Source of the DNA: Pseudomonas jessenii
GTDB lineage: Bacteria > Pseudomonadota > Gammaproteobacteria > Pseudomonadales > Pseudomonadaceae
NCBI RefSeq assembly: GCF_002236115.1
Contig: NZ_NIWT01000008.1
Location: 248,001 to 312,000 of the forward strand
DNA length: 64,000 nucleotides
Direction of reading: 5' to 3'
Shown: positions 36,033 through 45,080 of the stretch, piece after piece
Layout of the letters: every line of letters starts with the position of its first letter
How positions within the stretch are numbered: position 1 is the stretch's first letter
The notes under the pieces: generated by a model
The model's database searches: none
What the model was told of the DNA's origin: nothing
What the model saw: only the letters and a program-made list of their open reading frames with translations
Position numbers and translations under genes: made by a program

Positions 36033-36845
36033 TCAACGCCGCGTGATCACCACTTCCAGGTATTCACTCGGCACCACCAGCGATTTGTTGCCCGCCCGGT
36101 TCAACCGGTTGATCAGCTCGGTCAAGTCGGTCTCCAGGGCCTTGGCGCCATCCGCGGGCAGCGCGGCGAAGGCCTTGTGCACCGGCCCGTACCACTGGCG
36201 GAAGGTATCGATGAAATGCGCCGCCGAGCGATAGCGGAAATTGAACGTGCGACGCGTCACCTGGAGCAGGAATTCACGTTCGTCGAAATGCTCGTGCAGC
36301 CAGGCTTCGGTGCCCCAGCGTGAGGGCGGATTGGCACCCGGAGGGGGTGGCAGGTGCTGGCCAAGGGTCTTGAACATCTGGCCGACGAAACCTTCCGGCG
36401 TCCAGTTGGCCAAGCCAATCCGCCCGCCCGGGCGACAAACCCGTGCCAGTTCCGCGGCGGCTTTGGGCTGGTCCGGCGTGAACATCACACCGAAGGTCGA
36501 CAGCACGGCATCAAAGCTGCCGTCGGCAAAGGGCAAGGCTTCGGCATCGGCGACCTGGAAGGAGACATTCAGCCTTTCTGCCCGGGCCCGTTCTTCGCCG
36601 CGTTCGAGCAAGGCGGCGACATAGTCGGTGGACGTCACCTGGCAGCCACGGCGCGCAGCCGCGAGGGTTGCGTTGCCGTTACCGGCGGCAACGTCGAGCA
36701 CGCGCTCATCGCACAACAGGTCACAGGCTTCGGCCAGTTGCTCGCCGACGATCTGCAGGGTGGTGCCGATCACGGCGTAGTCGCCGCTGGCCCAGGAGGC
36801 CATCTGGCGGTTTTTCAAGGCAGTCAGATCAATAGGTGTACTCAT
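36033..36845 (-). CDS. SAM-dependent methyltransferase (UbiE/type 11)
   Basis: 270 residues. Motif I VLDVAAGNGNATL at about residue 50, post-I acid in STDYVAALL, and DAEALPFADGSFDAVLSTFG. A small-molecule C- or O-methyltransferase is likely; substrate unknown. Start at 36845 chosen at MSTPIDL. It follows a DUF4242 gene by 45 bases and is probably co-transcribed. Confidence 0.82.
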   Translation of the reverse strand: MSTPIDLTALKNRQMASWASGDYAVIGTTLQIVGEQLAEACDLLCDERVLDVAAGNGNATLAAARRGCQVTSTDYVAALLERGEERARAERLNVSFQVADAEALPFADGSFDAVLSTFGVMFTPDQPKAAAELARVCRPGGRIGLANWTPEGFVGQMFKTLGQHLPPPPGANPPSRWGTEAWLHEHFDEREFLLQVTRRTFNFRYRSAAHFIDTFRQWYGPVHKAFAALPADGAKALETDLTELINRLNRAGNKSLVVPSEYLEVVITRR

Positions 36846-36890
36846 GGAGAAGGTCTCTGGGTTGAAACACGAGTCGGGCCTGGCGGGCAT

Positions 36891-37169
36891 TCACTCCGCC
36901 GTTGTCGGATCGATGATGCTCATGACCTGGGAAATGCGATTGGCGGGAAACCCGCTCACCCGAGCGTGTTCCCTGATCTGCTCTTCGTTCGGCGAGATGT
37001 ACACGCAGTAGAGCTTGTCACCGGTGACATAGCTCTGCAGCCACTGCACCTCAGGCACCTCAGGCAACTCACGCAACGCCCGGCAGGACTTTTGCGAAGC
37101 GGCTTTCAAATCCCTATCCGATAATGCTCCGGCGCCCTGGATCTCACGTTCAATGACGAACTTAGGCAT
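36891..37169 (-). CDS. DUF4242-type small protein
   Basis: 92 residues; starts MPKFVIEREI, contains YVTGDKLYCVYISPNEE and ends ISQVMSIIDPTTAE, the DUF4242 pattern. Function unknown. Divergent from an AraC-type regulator that may control it and the methyltransferase. Confidence 0.8.
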   Translation of the reverse strand: MPKFVIEREIQGAGALSDRDLKAASQKSCRALRELPEVPEVQWLQSYVTGDKLYCVYISPNEEQIREHARVSGFPANRISQVMSIIDPTTAE

Positions 37170-37346
37170 GGCAACCTCTCTTTATTGTTCTTGATGGCAG
37201 GGCGGCACTCACCCTGTGATCAAACTATCGCCCTGACGGGCGCTGGCGTCCTGTCCGATCGTCGCCCAACCCTGCCCGATCGTCCGGAGATTCCACGTTG
37301 CGCGCCGAGGCGCTCACAATCAGGAATCCTTCCACGGGAAACCCCA

Positions 37347-38339
37347 ATGGACGCTCTGTCGCAGACCCTGCGCGTCGTGCATCTGGTCGGCGCGATCTTT
37401 ATCAACGCCCGGTTCACCGCGCCCTGGTGCTACCAGTCGCCCAGCGCCGACACCGCTGCGCCGTTTCTAGAACCCGATGCGGAACGGGTAGTGATCTTTC
37501 ACCTGATAACCGAAGGTGAGTGCTACGTTGAACTGGGCGATGACCCGCCGCTGCATCTGAGTGCGGGCGACGTGGTGATCTTCCCCCAGGGCGACGCCCA
37601 TCGCATGTGCTCACGTCCCGGATTGCCCCCGGCCACGGGTGCGCGACTGGATGCCGTGCTGGCGCGCCGGCCCCGGCAGTTGAGTTATGGCGGGGGTGGC
37701 GCGGTCACCCGGTTGGTGTGCGGTTACCTGGCGTGCGACACGCGCCTGGCGGGCATGTTGCTCAAGGGCTTGCCAGCGGTGGTGCGGGTCAATGTGCGCG
37801 GTTCGGATGCCGGTATCTGGTTGGAATCCTCCGTGCGCTATGCCCTCGCCGAAGCCCGCTCGCCCCGCCCTGGCGGCGAAGGGGTATTGGCCAAACTGGC
37901 CGAAGTGCTGTTCATCGAAGTGTTGCGCCTGTACATGAACGAACAAGGCGAAGGCCGCACCGGCTGGCTGGCCGGTGTGCGCGACCGCATCGTCGGCGCT
38001 GCCCTCAACGCCTTGCACAAAAAACCCTGCCACGCCTGGACACTGGACGAACTGGCGCGCACCGCCAACACCTCAAGATCGGTGTTGGCCGAACGCTTCC
38101 AGCAACTGGTGGGGGTGTCGCCGATGCAGTACCTGACGCAATGGCGCATGTTGCTCGCCGCCAATCTGTTACGCAGCAGCAACAGCTCATTGACGCGCAT
38201 CGCCGAAGAAGTCGGTTACCAGACCGATACCGCCTTCAGCCGGGCCTTCCGTCGCGAGTTCGGTGCGCCACCGGCGGCGTGGCGGCGCGGACAGGAGAAA
38301 AAAACCATGGCCCACGGGGCAAGACCCGTGAGCCATTGA
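37347..38339 (+). CDS. AraC-family transcriptional regulator with N-terminal cupin
   Basis: 330 residues. The cupin_6 sensory part (about 10-190) includes LSAGDVVIFPQGDAHRM. Two helix-turn-helix motifs follow: LDELARTANTSRSVLAERF and LTRIAEEVGYQTDTAFSRAF. Start at 37347 (MDALSQTL). Family members often repress or activate a divergent gene, here the DUF4242/methyltransferase pair. Confidence 0.83.
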   Translation: MDALSQTLRVVHLVGAIFINARFTAPWCYQSPSADTAAPFLEPDAERVVIFHLITEGECYVELGDDPPLHLSAGDVVIFPQGDAHRMCSRPGLPPATGARLDAVLARRPRQLSYGGGGAVTRLVCGYLACDTRLAGMLLKGLPAVVRVNVRGSDAGIWLESSVRYALAEARSPRPGGEGVLAKLAEVLFIEVLRLYMNEQGEGRTGWLAGVRDRIVGAALNALHKKPCHAWTLDELARTANTSRSVLAERFQQLVGVSPMQYLTQWRMLLAANLLRSSNSSLTRIAEEVGYQTDTAFSRAFRREFGAPPAAWRRGQEKKTMAHGARPVSH

Positions 38340-38348
38340 TCGAGCAAG

Positions 38349-39566
38349 TTACGCCGCTGGCGTGCCGGCCTTGGCCTCCTCCAGCAACTGCTGAATCATT
38401 TTTTCCTGAGTGTCGTAGCTGCCTTCACCGAAGTGGGTGTAACGCACCTGCCCCTTGGCATCGATCAGGTAGTGCGCCGGCCAGTACTGGTTGTCGAAGT
38501 TGCGCCAGATCGCGTAGTTGTTGTCGATCGCCACCGGGTAGGTGATGCCGTATTCCTTCACCTTGGCCCTGACGTTGTCGATGATGCGCTCAAAGCCGTA
38601 TTCAGGCGTGTGCACGCCGATCACCACCAGCCCGTCCTTTTCGTATTTCTTCGCCCATTCCTTCACGTACGGCAGGGTGTGCTTGCAGTTGATGCAGTCG
38701 AAGGTCCAGAAGTCCACCAGCACAACCTTGCCTTTCAGGGCCTCGTTGCTCAGTGCCGGCGAGTTGAGCCATTCCACCGCGCCGGACAGCGAGGGCATGG
38801 CGCCTTGGGCATCGCCCATGGTGCTGTCTGCCCTGACCTTGCTGACCAGGTAATCGACGACTTTCGGCACGGCTTCCAGCACGCCTTTCTCCACACTGTT
38901 GACACCTTCCGATGAGGTGTTGGCCAGCAACAGGTCATTGGCCCCCGTTGCAATCACCGCCGCACCGGCGAGCACCGCAACCCCGGCGCCACGGCGCAAC
39001 CAGCCGGTGACCGGAATCGACGGTTTCAAGCGATTGACCAGGCCGCGCCCGGCAAAGATCAAGATGCCCAGGGACAGCGCACTGCCCGCGCCATAGGCCA
39101 CCAGCAACAGACTGGTGCCGGCGTTCGCACCTTGCAGCATGGCGCTGGTGAGAATCACGCCGAGGATCGGCCCCGCGCAGGGTGCCCAGAGCAGCCCGGT
39201 GGCGACACCGATCATGATCGAAGCCAGCGGCCCGGACATCTTGCGCGAGTCTGGGTCGATGCGATTGCCCAGCAGCACGAAGGGACGGGCCAGCCAGTCA
39301 CCGACCCGGGCGGAGATCAGCGACAGGGCGAACAGCACCATCACCGCCAGCGCTACGTGGTGGCCGGTGTTGCTGGCCTGTATCACCCACTCGCTGCTGA
39401 CCACGGCCAGGCTGGAGACCAGGGCAAAGGTCAGGACCATGCCACCGAGGGTCAGCAGGATCGAGGAGCGTGTACGGTCGGCCCCGGCAAACAGGAATGG
39501 CACGACCGGCAGGATGCACGGGCTGAGGACGGTCAATATGCCGCCCAGGAAAGCGATGAGTAACAT
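38349..39566 (-). CDS. DipZ-like fusion: CcdA membrane domain plus thioredoxin domain
   Basis: 405 residues. The CcdA/DsbD-beta domain (about 1-215) has the redox Cys17 (SPCILP) and Cys130 (APCAGP). A C-terminal periplasmic thioredoxin-like domain has C291-I-N-C294. It moves reducing equivalents across the inner membrane to periplasmic targets. Lies alone between a REP pair and the AraC gene. Confidence 0.88.
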   Translation of the reverse strand: MLLIAFLGGILTVLSPCILPVVPFLFAGADRTRSSILLTLGGMVLTFALVSSLAVVSSEWVIQASNTGHHVALAVMVLFALSLISARVGDWLARPFVLLGNRIDPDSRKMSGPLASIMIGVATGLLWAPCAGPILGVILTSAMLQGANAGTSLLLVAYGAGSALSLGILIFAGRGLVNRLKPSIPVTGWLRRGAGVAVLAGAAVIATGANDLLLANTSSEGVNSVEKGVLEAVPKVVDYLVSKVRADSTMGDAQGAMPSLSGAVEWLNSPALSNEALKGKVVLVDFWTFDCINCKHTLPYVKEWAKKYEKDGLVVIGVHTPEYGFERIIDNVRAKVKEYGITYPVAIDNNYAIWRNFDNQYWPAHYLIDAKGQVRYTHFGEGSYDTQEKMIQQLLEEAKAGTPAA

Positions 39567-39606
39567 GGGATCACCTAATGCAAATTAGAGGGCAACACAT
39601 CACCAC

Positions 39607-39695
39607 TGTAGGAGCGAGCCTGCTCGCGATGGCGTCCGGTCAGGCGACACATCGTTGACTGAACCATCGCTATCGCGAGCAAGCTCGCTCCCACA
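39607..39695. repeat. REP pair
   Basis: Inverted TGTAGGAGCGAGCCTGCTCG / GCGAGCAAGCTCGCTCCCAC arms. Confidence 0.9.
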
Positions 39696-39711
39696 GTGGA
39701 TCGGGGTGTTC

Positions 39712-39966
39712 TCAAGCCGTCTGCTCATCCAGCAACTGCCCCTGAGGCGTGCGGCTGGAACCGTTCTCGGCGAGCATCTGCCCCTGCGGCGTGCGGCTGG
39801 AACCGTCTTGCGCCAGGAAGCCCTGGGTGCCCTTCTCTGCTACCGGCGTGAGCTGGAAGCAGGTGTTGCTGGCGCAGGCGCTTTGCTCGACAGCGGCGTT
39901 GGCATGGGCCGCCGCACCGGCGGCGGAAAAGACGATGGCGGTCAAGTAGCGGGTAACGTTGTTCAT
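39712..39966 (-). CDS. Small secreted protein with twin C-terminal repeat
   Basis: 84 residues with a signal peptide (cleavage near AHANA). The mature part has two Cys (CASNTC) and two copies of a 13-residue unit reading DGSSRTPQGQ and NGSSRTPQGQ. No known domain. It sits 48 bases after a DUF2790 gene and probably shares its transcript. Confidence 0.7.
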   Translation of the reverse strand: MNNVTRYLTAIVFSAAGAAAHANAAVEQSACASNTCFQLTPVAEKGTQGFLAQDGSSRTPQGQMLAENGSSRTPQGQLLDEQTA

Positions 39967-40014
39967 GATGTCCTTCCAGTTGCAAATGGATTTGGCGGGG
40001 GTTGATCGCGACAC

Positions 40015-40278
40015 TCAGTTTTCCGAATTGCAGTTGTCGGCGAATTTGCTGTAATCCAGCACCTGGGTTTTTGACTGGGAGTCGAGGTACGTCAGCCGCG
40101 CATTCACCACGCCGCAGGAAGGCGTAGTGTCCTCGGTCAGCGACACCACTTTCCTGATATCCAGTTGGGTGCCATAGGTGTAGGTTCTGGGAGCGACATC
40201 GGCTTCGGCACGGGCCGACAAGGTGCAGATGTTCAGTGCGGCAAACAGGCAGGCTGCGTAGATGGCTTTGGTGTTCAT
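40015..40278 (-). CDS. DUF2790-type small secreted protein
   Basis: 87 residues, signal peptide ending SARAEA. The mature region has YGTQLDIRKVVSL, CGVVNARLTYLDS and a Cys near the end, the DUF2790 pattern common in Pseudomonas next to two-component systems. Here it is divergent from an OmpR-type regulator, suggesting it is a target. Confidence 0.8.
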   Translation of the reverse strand: MNTKAIYAACLFAALNICTLSARAEADVAPRTYTYGTQLDIRKVVSLTEDTTPSCGVVNARLTYLDSQSKTQVLDYSKFADNCNSEN

Positions 40279-40427
40279 GGCGGACTCCTCAAGGTTTCAA
40301 CAGGTCAACTGTTCGTTGGGCCGAGGCGCTCTGGTTTGCCTCGATGGAACCTATTAAAAGCCTGCGAGGTATCTCGTCTGTGTCGGGAATCGGCGAGAAT
40401 CAATCGGTACGTATCAGAACGGTGCCT

Positions 40428-40514
40428 GGATACAAAGCAATACAAAACCGCTGGAAATCGGCTTTTTTGCCTTCGTGTGTATCCGCAGGCAAGCCGGATA
40501 CACTGCAATACAAA
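40428..40514. promoter_or_regulatory. Two TACA-N6-TACA direct repeats upstream of response regulator
   Basis: GGATACAAAGCAATACAAA at 40428-40446 and GGATACACTGCAATACAAA at 40496-40514. Each has TACA half-sites 10 bases apart, the layout of OmpR/RstA-class operators. They lie in the 306-base gap between DUF2790 and the regulator gene; probable autoregulation. Confidence 0.55.
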
Positions 40515-40584
40515 GGGCGGCAGGCGAGCCCGCCCAGGCTCGATAGACTGTGTGGCATTCCCCATTCACCAGAGGTTTGGCCCA

Positions 40585-41325
40585 ATGGATCACGTTGATC
40601 ACATCCTCATCGTTGACGATGACCGCGAAATCCGCGAACTGGTTGGCAACTACCTGAAGAAGAACGGCCTGCGCACCACGGTCGTGGCGGATGGACGGCA
40701 GATGCGCGCCTTTCTGGAAACCACCCCGGTGGACCTGATCGTGCTGGACATCATGATGCCGGGTGACGATGGCCTGCTGCTCTGCCGCGAACTGCGCGCC
40801 GGCAAGCACAAGGCCACGCCAGTGCTGATGCTCACCGCCCGCAACGATGAAACCGATCGCATCCTCGGCCTGGAAATGGGTGCCGACGACTATCTGGTCA
40901 AGCCATTCGCTGCCCGTGAACTGCTGGCGCGGATCAACGCGGTGCTGCGACGCACCCGCATGCTGCCACCGAACCTGGTGGTGACCGAAGCCAGCCGCCT
41001 GTTGGCCTTTGGGCGCTGGCGTCTGGACACCTCGGCCCGTCACCTGCTCGATGCAGACGGCACCATGGTGGCCCTGAGCGGTGCTGAATATCGATTGCTG
41101 CGGGTGTTTCTCGACCATCCACAACGGGTGCTCAACCGCGATCAATTGCTCAATCTGACCCAGGGCCGCGACGCCGACCTGTTCGACCGTTCCATCGATC
41201 TTTTGGTCAGTCGTTTGCGCCAGCGCTTGCTCGACGACGCTCGCGAACCGGCCTACATCAAGACCGTGCGCAGCGAAGGCTATGTGTTTTCCCTGCCGGT
41301 GGAAATCCTGGGCGATCAATCATGA
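40585..41325 (+). CDS. OmpR-family response regulator
   Basis: 246 residues. Receiver domain with DDD at 11-13, phospho-acceptor Asp55 (VLDIMMPG), and Lys in YLVKPF. C-terminal winged helix with SRLRQRLLDDAREPAYIKTVRSEGY. Start at 40585. It overlaps the sensor kinase gene by 4 bases. Confidence 0.9.
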   Translation: MDHVDHILIVDDDREIRELVGNYLKKNGLRTTVVADGRQMRAFLETTPVDLIVLDIMMPGDDGLLLCRELRAGKHKATPVLMLTARNDETDRILGLEMGADDYLVKPFAARELLARINAVLRRTRMLPPNLVVTEASRLLAFGRWRLDTSARHLLDADGTMVALSGAEYRLLRVFLDHPQRVLNRDQLLNLTQGRDADLFDRSIDLLVSRLRQRLLDDAREPAYIKTVRSEGYVFSLPVEILGDQS

Positions 41326-42653
41326 CCCTGGCGCTGCATTGGCCGCGGACCCTGGCCTCGCGGCTGTCGCTGATATTCCTGATCGGCCTGATCCTCGCCC
41401 AGGCGCTGTCCTTCGGCGCGCAGTACTACGAACGCTACGAGTCCTCGAAAAACACCATGCTCGGCAACCTGGAAACCGACGTTTCCACGTCCGTTGCCAT
41501 CCTCGACCGCTTGCCCGCCGATGAGCGAGCCGCCTGGCTCAAACAACTGGAGCGGCGCAATTACAGTTACATGCTCAATGAGGGGTCGCCGGGCACGCCC
41601 ATCCGCACCGACATGCCCGATGCGCCCATTGCCATTGCCTCGATCAAAGACGCCATCGGCCACGATTACCCGATGACCTTTACCGACATCCCCGGGCCGA
41701 AAAAACATTTCCAGGTGCACTTGAACCTGGCCGATGGCAGCCCGCTGACCATCGACGTCCGCCCGGCGATGGTGCCGTTGTCGCCCTGGCTGCCCGTCGT
41801 GTTGCTCGGGCAACTGGCGCTGATGCTGGCCTGCTCCTGGCTGGCGGTCAGAATCGCCATCCGCCCCCTCACCCGCCTCGCCGGTGCCGTCGAAACCCTG
41901 GACCCCAACGCCCATCCCGTACTCCTGGACGAAAAAGGCCCGACCGAAGTCGCCCACGCCGCCAAGGCCTTCAACGCGATGCAGGCACGCATCGCGGCGT
42001 ACCTGAAGGAACGCATGCAATTGCTCGCGGCAATCTCCCACGATCTGCAAACCCCGATCACCCGCATGAAACTGCGCGCCGAGTTCATGGACGACTCCAG
42101 CGAAAAAGACAAACTGTGGAACGACCTGGGCGAAATGGAACACCTGGTGCGCGAAGGCGTGGCCTACGCCCGCAGCATCCACGGTGCCACCGAAGAAAGC
42201 CGCCGCACCGACCTCGACTCGTTCCTCGACAGCCTGGTGTTCGACTATCAGGACGTGGGCAAGGATGTTCAGCTCAGCGGCAAGAGTGCCGCCGTCATCG
42301 ACACACGCCCCCACGCCTTGCGCCGGGTGCTGGTCAACCTGACGGACAACGCATTGAAGTTTGCCGGTGCCGCCGAGTTGCGGGTGCAAAAGCAGGCCGA
42401 TGGCAACCTCTCGATCAAGATCCTCGACCGTGGTCCGGGGATCGCCGAGGAAGAACTCAAGCAAGTGATGGAACCGTTCTACCGCGTTGAGAATTCCCGC
42501 AACCGCAGCACCGGCGGCACCGGGCTGGGGCTGGCGATCGCCCAGCAACTGGCGGTCGCGATTGGAGGCTCCTTGACCTTGAGCAATCGCGAAGGGGGCG
42601 GGTTGTGTGCGGAGTTGCGATTGCCGGGGCAGAAGGGTTTGGCTCAGGGGTGA
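41322..42653 (+). CDS. Membrane sensor histidine kinase
   Basis: 443 residues: TM1 at about 12-34, periplasmic loop about 35-152, TM2 about 155-178, HAMP. H-box AAISHDLQTPITRMK has His240, the N-box is NLTDNALKFAG, and the G boxes are DRGPGI and GTGLGLAI. It is the cognate partner of the overlapping OmpR-type regulator. The signal is unknown. Confidence 0.9.
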   Translation: MTLALHWPRTLASRLSLIFLIGLILAQALSFGAQYYERYESSKNTMLGNLETDVSTSVAILDRLPADERAAWLKQLERRNYSYMLNEGSPGTPIRTDMPDAPIAIASIKDAIGHDYPMTFTDIPGPKKHFQVHLNLADGSPLTIDVRPAMVPLSPWLPVVLLGQLALMLACSWLAVRIAIRPLTRLAGAVETLDPNAHPVLLDEKGPTEVAHAAKAFNAMQARIAAYLKERMQLLAAISHDLQTPITRMKLRAEFMDDSSEKDKLWNDLGEMEHLVREGVAYARSIHGATEESRRTDLDSFLDSLVFDYQDVGKDVQLSGKSAAVIDTRPHALRRVLVNLTDNALKFAGAAELRVQKQADGNLSIKILDRGPGIAEEELKQVMEPFYRVENSRNRSTGGTGLGLAIAQQLAVAIGGSLTLSNREGGGLCAELRLPGQKGLAQG

Positions 42654-42734
42654 GAATGCCGGACCAACCGTAGAAAATGGTCGGCTGTCAGGCCGCCTTC
42701 GCGGGCAAACCCGCACACAGGGGGTGCGCCGTGA

Positions 42735-44060
42735 TTACAACAACGACAAGGTGTAATTGATGATGAACCGGTTCTGATCCACGTTGCGCCCGGCATCGGT
42801 ATTGGACTTGGCGTTACGCAGTGTGAACCCCAGCCCCTTGAACGTGCCCGATTGCAACACGTAGTCCAGGGTCATGTCGCGCTCCCACTCGGACTGGTCA
42901 CTGGCGTTTTGCGCCTTGATGTCCGTGCCCTTCAGATACACGATCGAGGCTTTCAGGCCCGGCACGCCCAAGGGCGCGAAGTCGTAGGTGTATTGGCCGA
43001 AATTCGTCTGCTCGCCGGCCCGGGCAAAGTTCTGGATCATCTTGTCGGTGGGCAGGTAGACACTGCCGCCGCCCGCCCCCTTGTCCACCAGGCTGCCCTG
43101 GTTGGGCTGGACGAAGTTGCTGCCATCGCCCACACGTTGATGCCCCACCGACACTGCGTGACCACCGTGGCTGTAGGTGACCATCGCGGCCCAGGTGCTG
43201 TTGTCGATTTCACCATCGTTGTCGTCGGTGTAGCCCGATACCCGATAGCCTTGCGCGCGGCCGGAGGCAGAGCTGTTGGCACCGCTCGATGTGGTACGGA
43301 AGTAACGCAGGTCGGTGGTGAGCGAGCTTGCGCTGTCGATGAACAGGATGTGCGTCAGGCCGAGGAAGTTCTGGTTGTAGAAGTCTTCCAGCTGCGCGAA
43401 GTAATACTGGGTCTTCAGGTTCCTGGCGAGGTTGTAGTCACCGCCGGCGTAGTAGAACTTGTTGCTGTCCCGCGTGCTGCCGGCGACCGACAAACCTGTG
43501 CGGTCCGTCGAGGCGCGCCCTACCGCGTGCTCCAGCACCCCGCCGGTCAACGTCAGGCCATCGATGTCGTTCGAGGTGACCTGCGCGCCGGTAAACGATT
43601 GCGGCAACACACGGGCATCGTTCGCCAGAAGGATCGGCAATTTCGGCAGCAAGGTACCGTAGCGAAATTCAGTCTTGGCCAGGCGCATTTTCGCCGTAGG
43701 GCCGAAGCTGCTCCAGGCATCGGCCGCGCCGTCGCCGTCAGAGGGAATCATGCCGCTACCGACGTGGCGCCCCGCTCCGCTGTCCAGCGTGATGCCGAGC
43801 AACGCCTGGGCGTCGAGCCCGAACCCCACCGCGCCCTGCGTAAACCCGGACTCATAGCGCAACACGAAACCCTGGACCGCCTCTTCGGTTTTCGAGGGGG
43901 CAGCACTGCCATCGCGATTGTCGCTGTTGAAGTACAGAGTGCGAATCGACAGGCTGGCCTTGCTGTCTTCCAGAAAGCCATGGCCTGCGGTATCGGCAGC
44001 CTGTGCGCACACCGAACTGGTGGCCAGCAGGACTGCGGTGGGAATCGCTCGTTTGAACAT
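42735..44060 (-). CDS. OprD-family outer-membrane porin
   Basis: 441 residues. Signal peptide ends CAQAADT; it begins FLEDSKASLSIRTLYFN and includes KTEFRYGTLLPKLPIL, DGLTLTGG and a C-terminal barrel strand, all OprD-like. The family takes up amino acids or aromatic acids. The start at 44060 has GGAGCC upstream. Substrate cannot be told from sequence. Confidence 0.88.
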   Translation of the reverse strand: MFKRAIPTAVLLATSSVCAQAADTAGHGFLEDSKASLSIRTLYFNSDNRDGSAAPSKTEEAVQGFVLRYESGFTQGAVGFGLDAQALLGITLDSGAGRHVGSGMIPSDGDGAADAWSSFGPTAKMRLAKTEFRYGTLLPKLPILLANDARVLPQSFTGAQVTSNDIDGLTLTGGVLEHAVGRASTDRTGLSVAGSTRDSNKFYYAGGDYNLARNLKTQYYFAQLEDFYNQNFLGLTHILFIDSASSLTTDLRYFRTTSSGANSSASGRAQGYRVSGYTDDNDGEIDNSTWAAMVTYSHGGHAVSVGHQRVGDGSNFVQPNQGSLVDKGAGGGSVYLPTDKMIQNFARAGEQTNFGQYTYDFAPLGVPGLKASIVYLKGTDIKAQNASDQSEWERDMTLDYVLQSGTFKGLGFTLRNAKSNTDAGRNVDQNRFIINYTLSLL

Positions 44061-44390
44061 AGGGGGCTCCTGGGTGTTTCTTATCGTTATTTGAAGGTTT
44101 TCACCGCCAGACAGGACCCGATTGCCGCCCACGCAACAGCGCTCGATGAGTGACATGAGTCATCGGACGTTCGAGGTGAGGGTTGACTGACTGGCTTGTG
44201 AAACTCTTAAAACACTTCGAGAGGCTATTATCAAACGCGGTGAAAGTAGTTTTCGTACAGGGATAAGCCTTGTCGCACAGGGGTATGGACGATCACTGTT
44301 TTTGAATATCGGTGCGGCGGATTTTCATCATACTGACTTCATCGGCAGCGATCGGTGGCTGCTGGTATGTCACTACAAGAGCAATGCCCC
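44061..44390. other. Intergenic region without recognised features
   Basis: 330 bases between the divergent porin and GST genes. I see no repeat, terminator or recognised operator; it must carry the two promoters. Confidence 0.5.
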
Positions 44391-45011
44391 ATGAACGATC
44401 AAATCGAACTTTACGGCGCGAACACCGGCAACAGCCTGAGGGCCGCGATTGCCCTGGAAGAGTCGGGCATCGCCTATACGGCACGCAAGCTCGACCTGTA
44501 TGCACAGGAGCACCGTGGACCGGCCTTCCTGGCGCTTAACCCGGCCGGGAAAGTGCCGACCCTGATCGATCACGGGACAACTCCGGTGCTGGTCATCAAC
44601 CAGTCCAACGCCATCATCCAGTACGCCGATTCCATTGCGCCCGGAAAGCTGGCACCGGCGCAGCCAGGACCTGATCGCACCCGGGTGATCGACCGCTATT
44701 TCTTTTTCGTGACCGATGTCATCGCCCCCAGCCACGCCGCCTTTTTTCTGCACCAGGCGGGGCAGACCAAGGCGGCGGCGATCATCGATCTGCGGGTGAT
44801 TGAACAGCTCACCTACTCGGAAAGCTTTCTGACGGACGACTTCATGGCCGGAGCGCAGTTCTCCATGGCCGACATTTCGGCCTTCACCATTGCCACGGCG
44901 TTCCGTGATCGGCTGGACTGGAAGCAACTGCCTCAGCTATCACGCTGGTTCGACACAGTCGAAGCCAGGCCGGCAGTTCAACGCGGCCTGAATGTGTTCA
45001 ACCATTCCTGA
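44391..45011 (+). CDS. Glutathione S-transferase family protein
   Basis: 206 residues. N-terminal thioredoxin-like GST fold with NPAGKVPTLID and the QSNAIIQYAD motif for glutathione binding; C-terminal helical domain with FSMADISAFTIAT. The catalytic residue is probably Ser15 of TGNSLRA. Substrate unknown. Confidence 0.85.
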   Translation: MNDQIELYGANTGNSLRAAIALEESGIAYTARKLDLYAQEHRGPAFLALNPAGKVPTLIDHGTTPVLVINQSNAIIQYADSIAPGKLAPAQPGPDRTRVIDRYFFFVTDVIAPSHAAFFLHQAGQTKAAAIIDLRVIEQLTYSESFLTDDFMAGAQFSMADISAFTIATAFRDRLDWKQLPQLSRWFDTVEARPAVQRGLNVFNHS

Positions 45012-45026
45012 GCGTTCACCGAAAAC

Positions 45027-45055
45027 AAAAATGCCCCCATGTCGCCGGGCATTTT
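45027..45055. terminator. Bidirectional terminator between GST and permease genes
   Basis: Stem AAATGCCC/GGGCATTT with A run left and T run right, between convergent genes. Confidence 0.7.
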
Positions 45056-45080
45056 CTGACGAACACGAAACGACTTTGCC

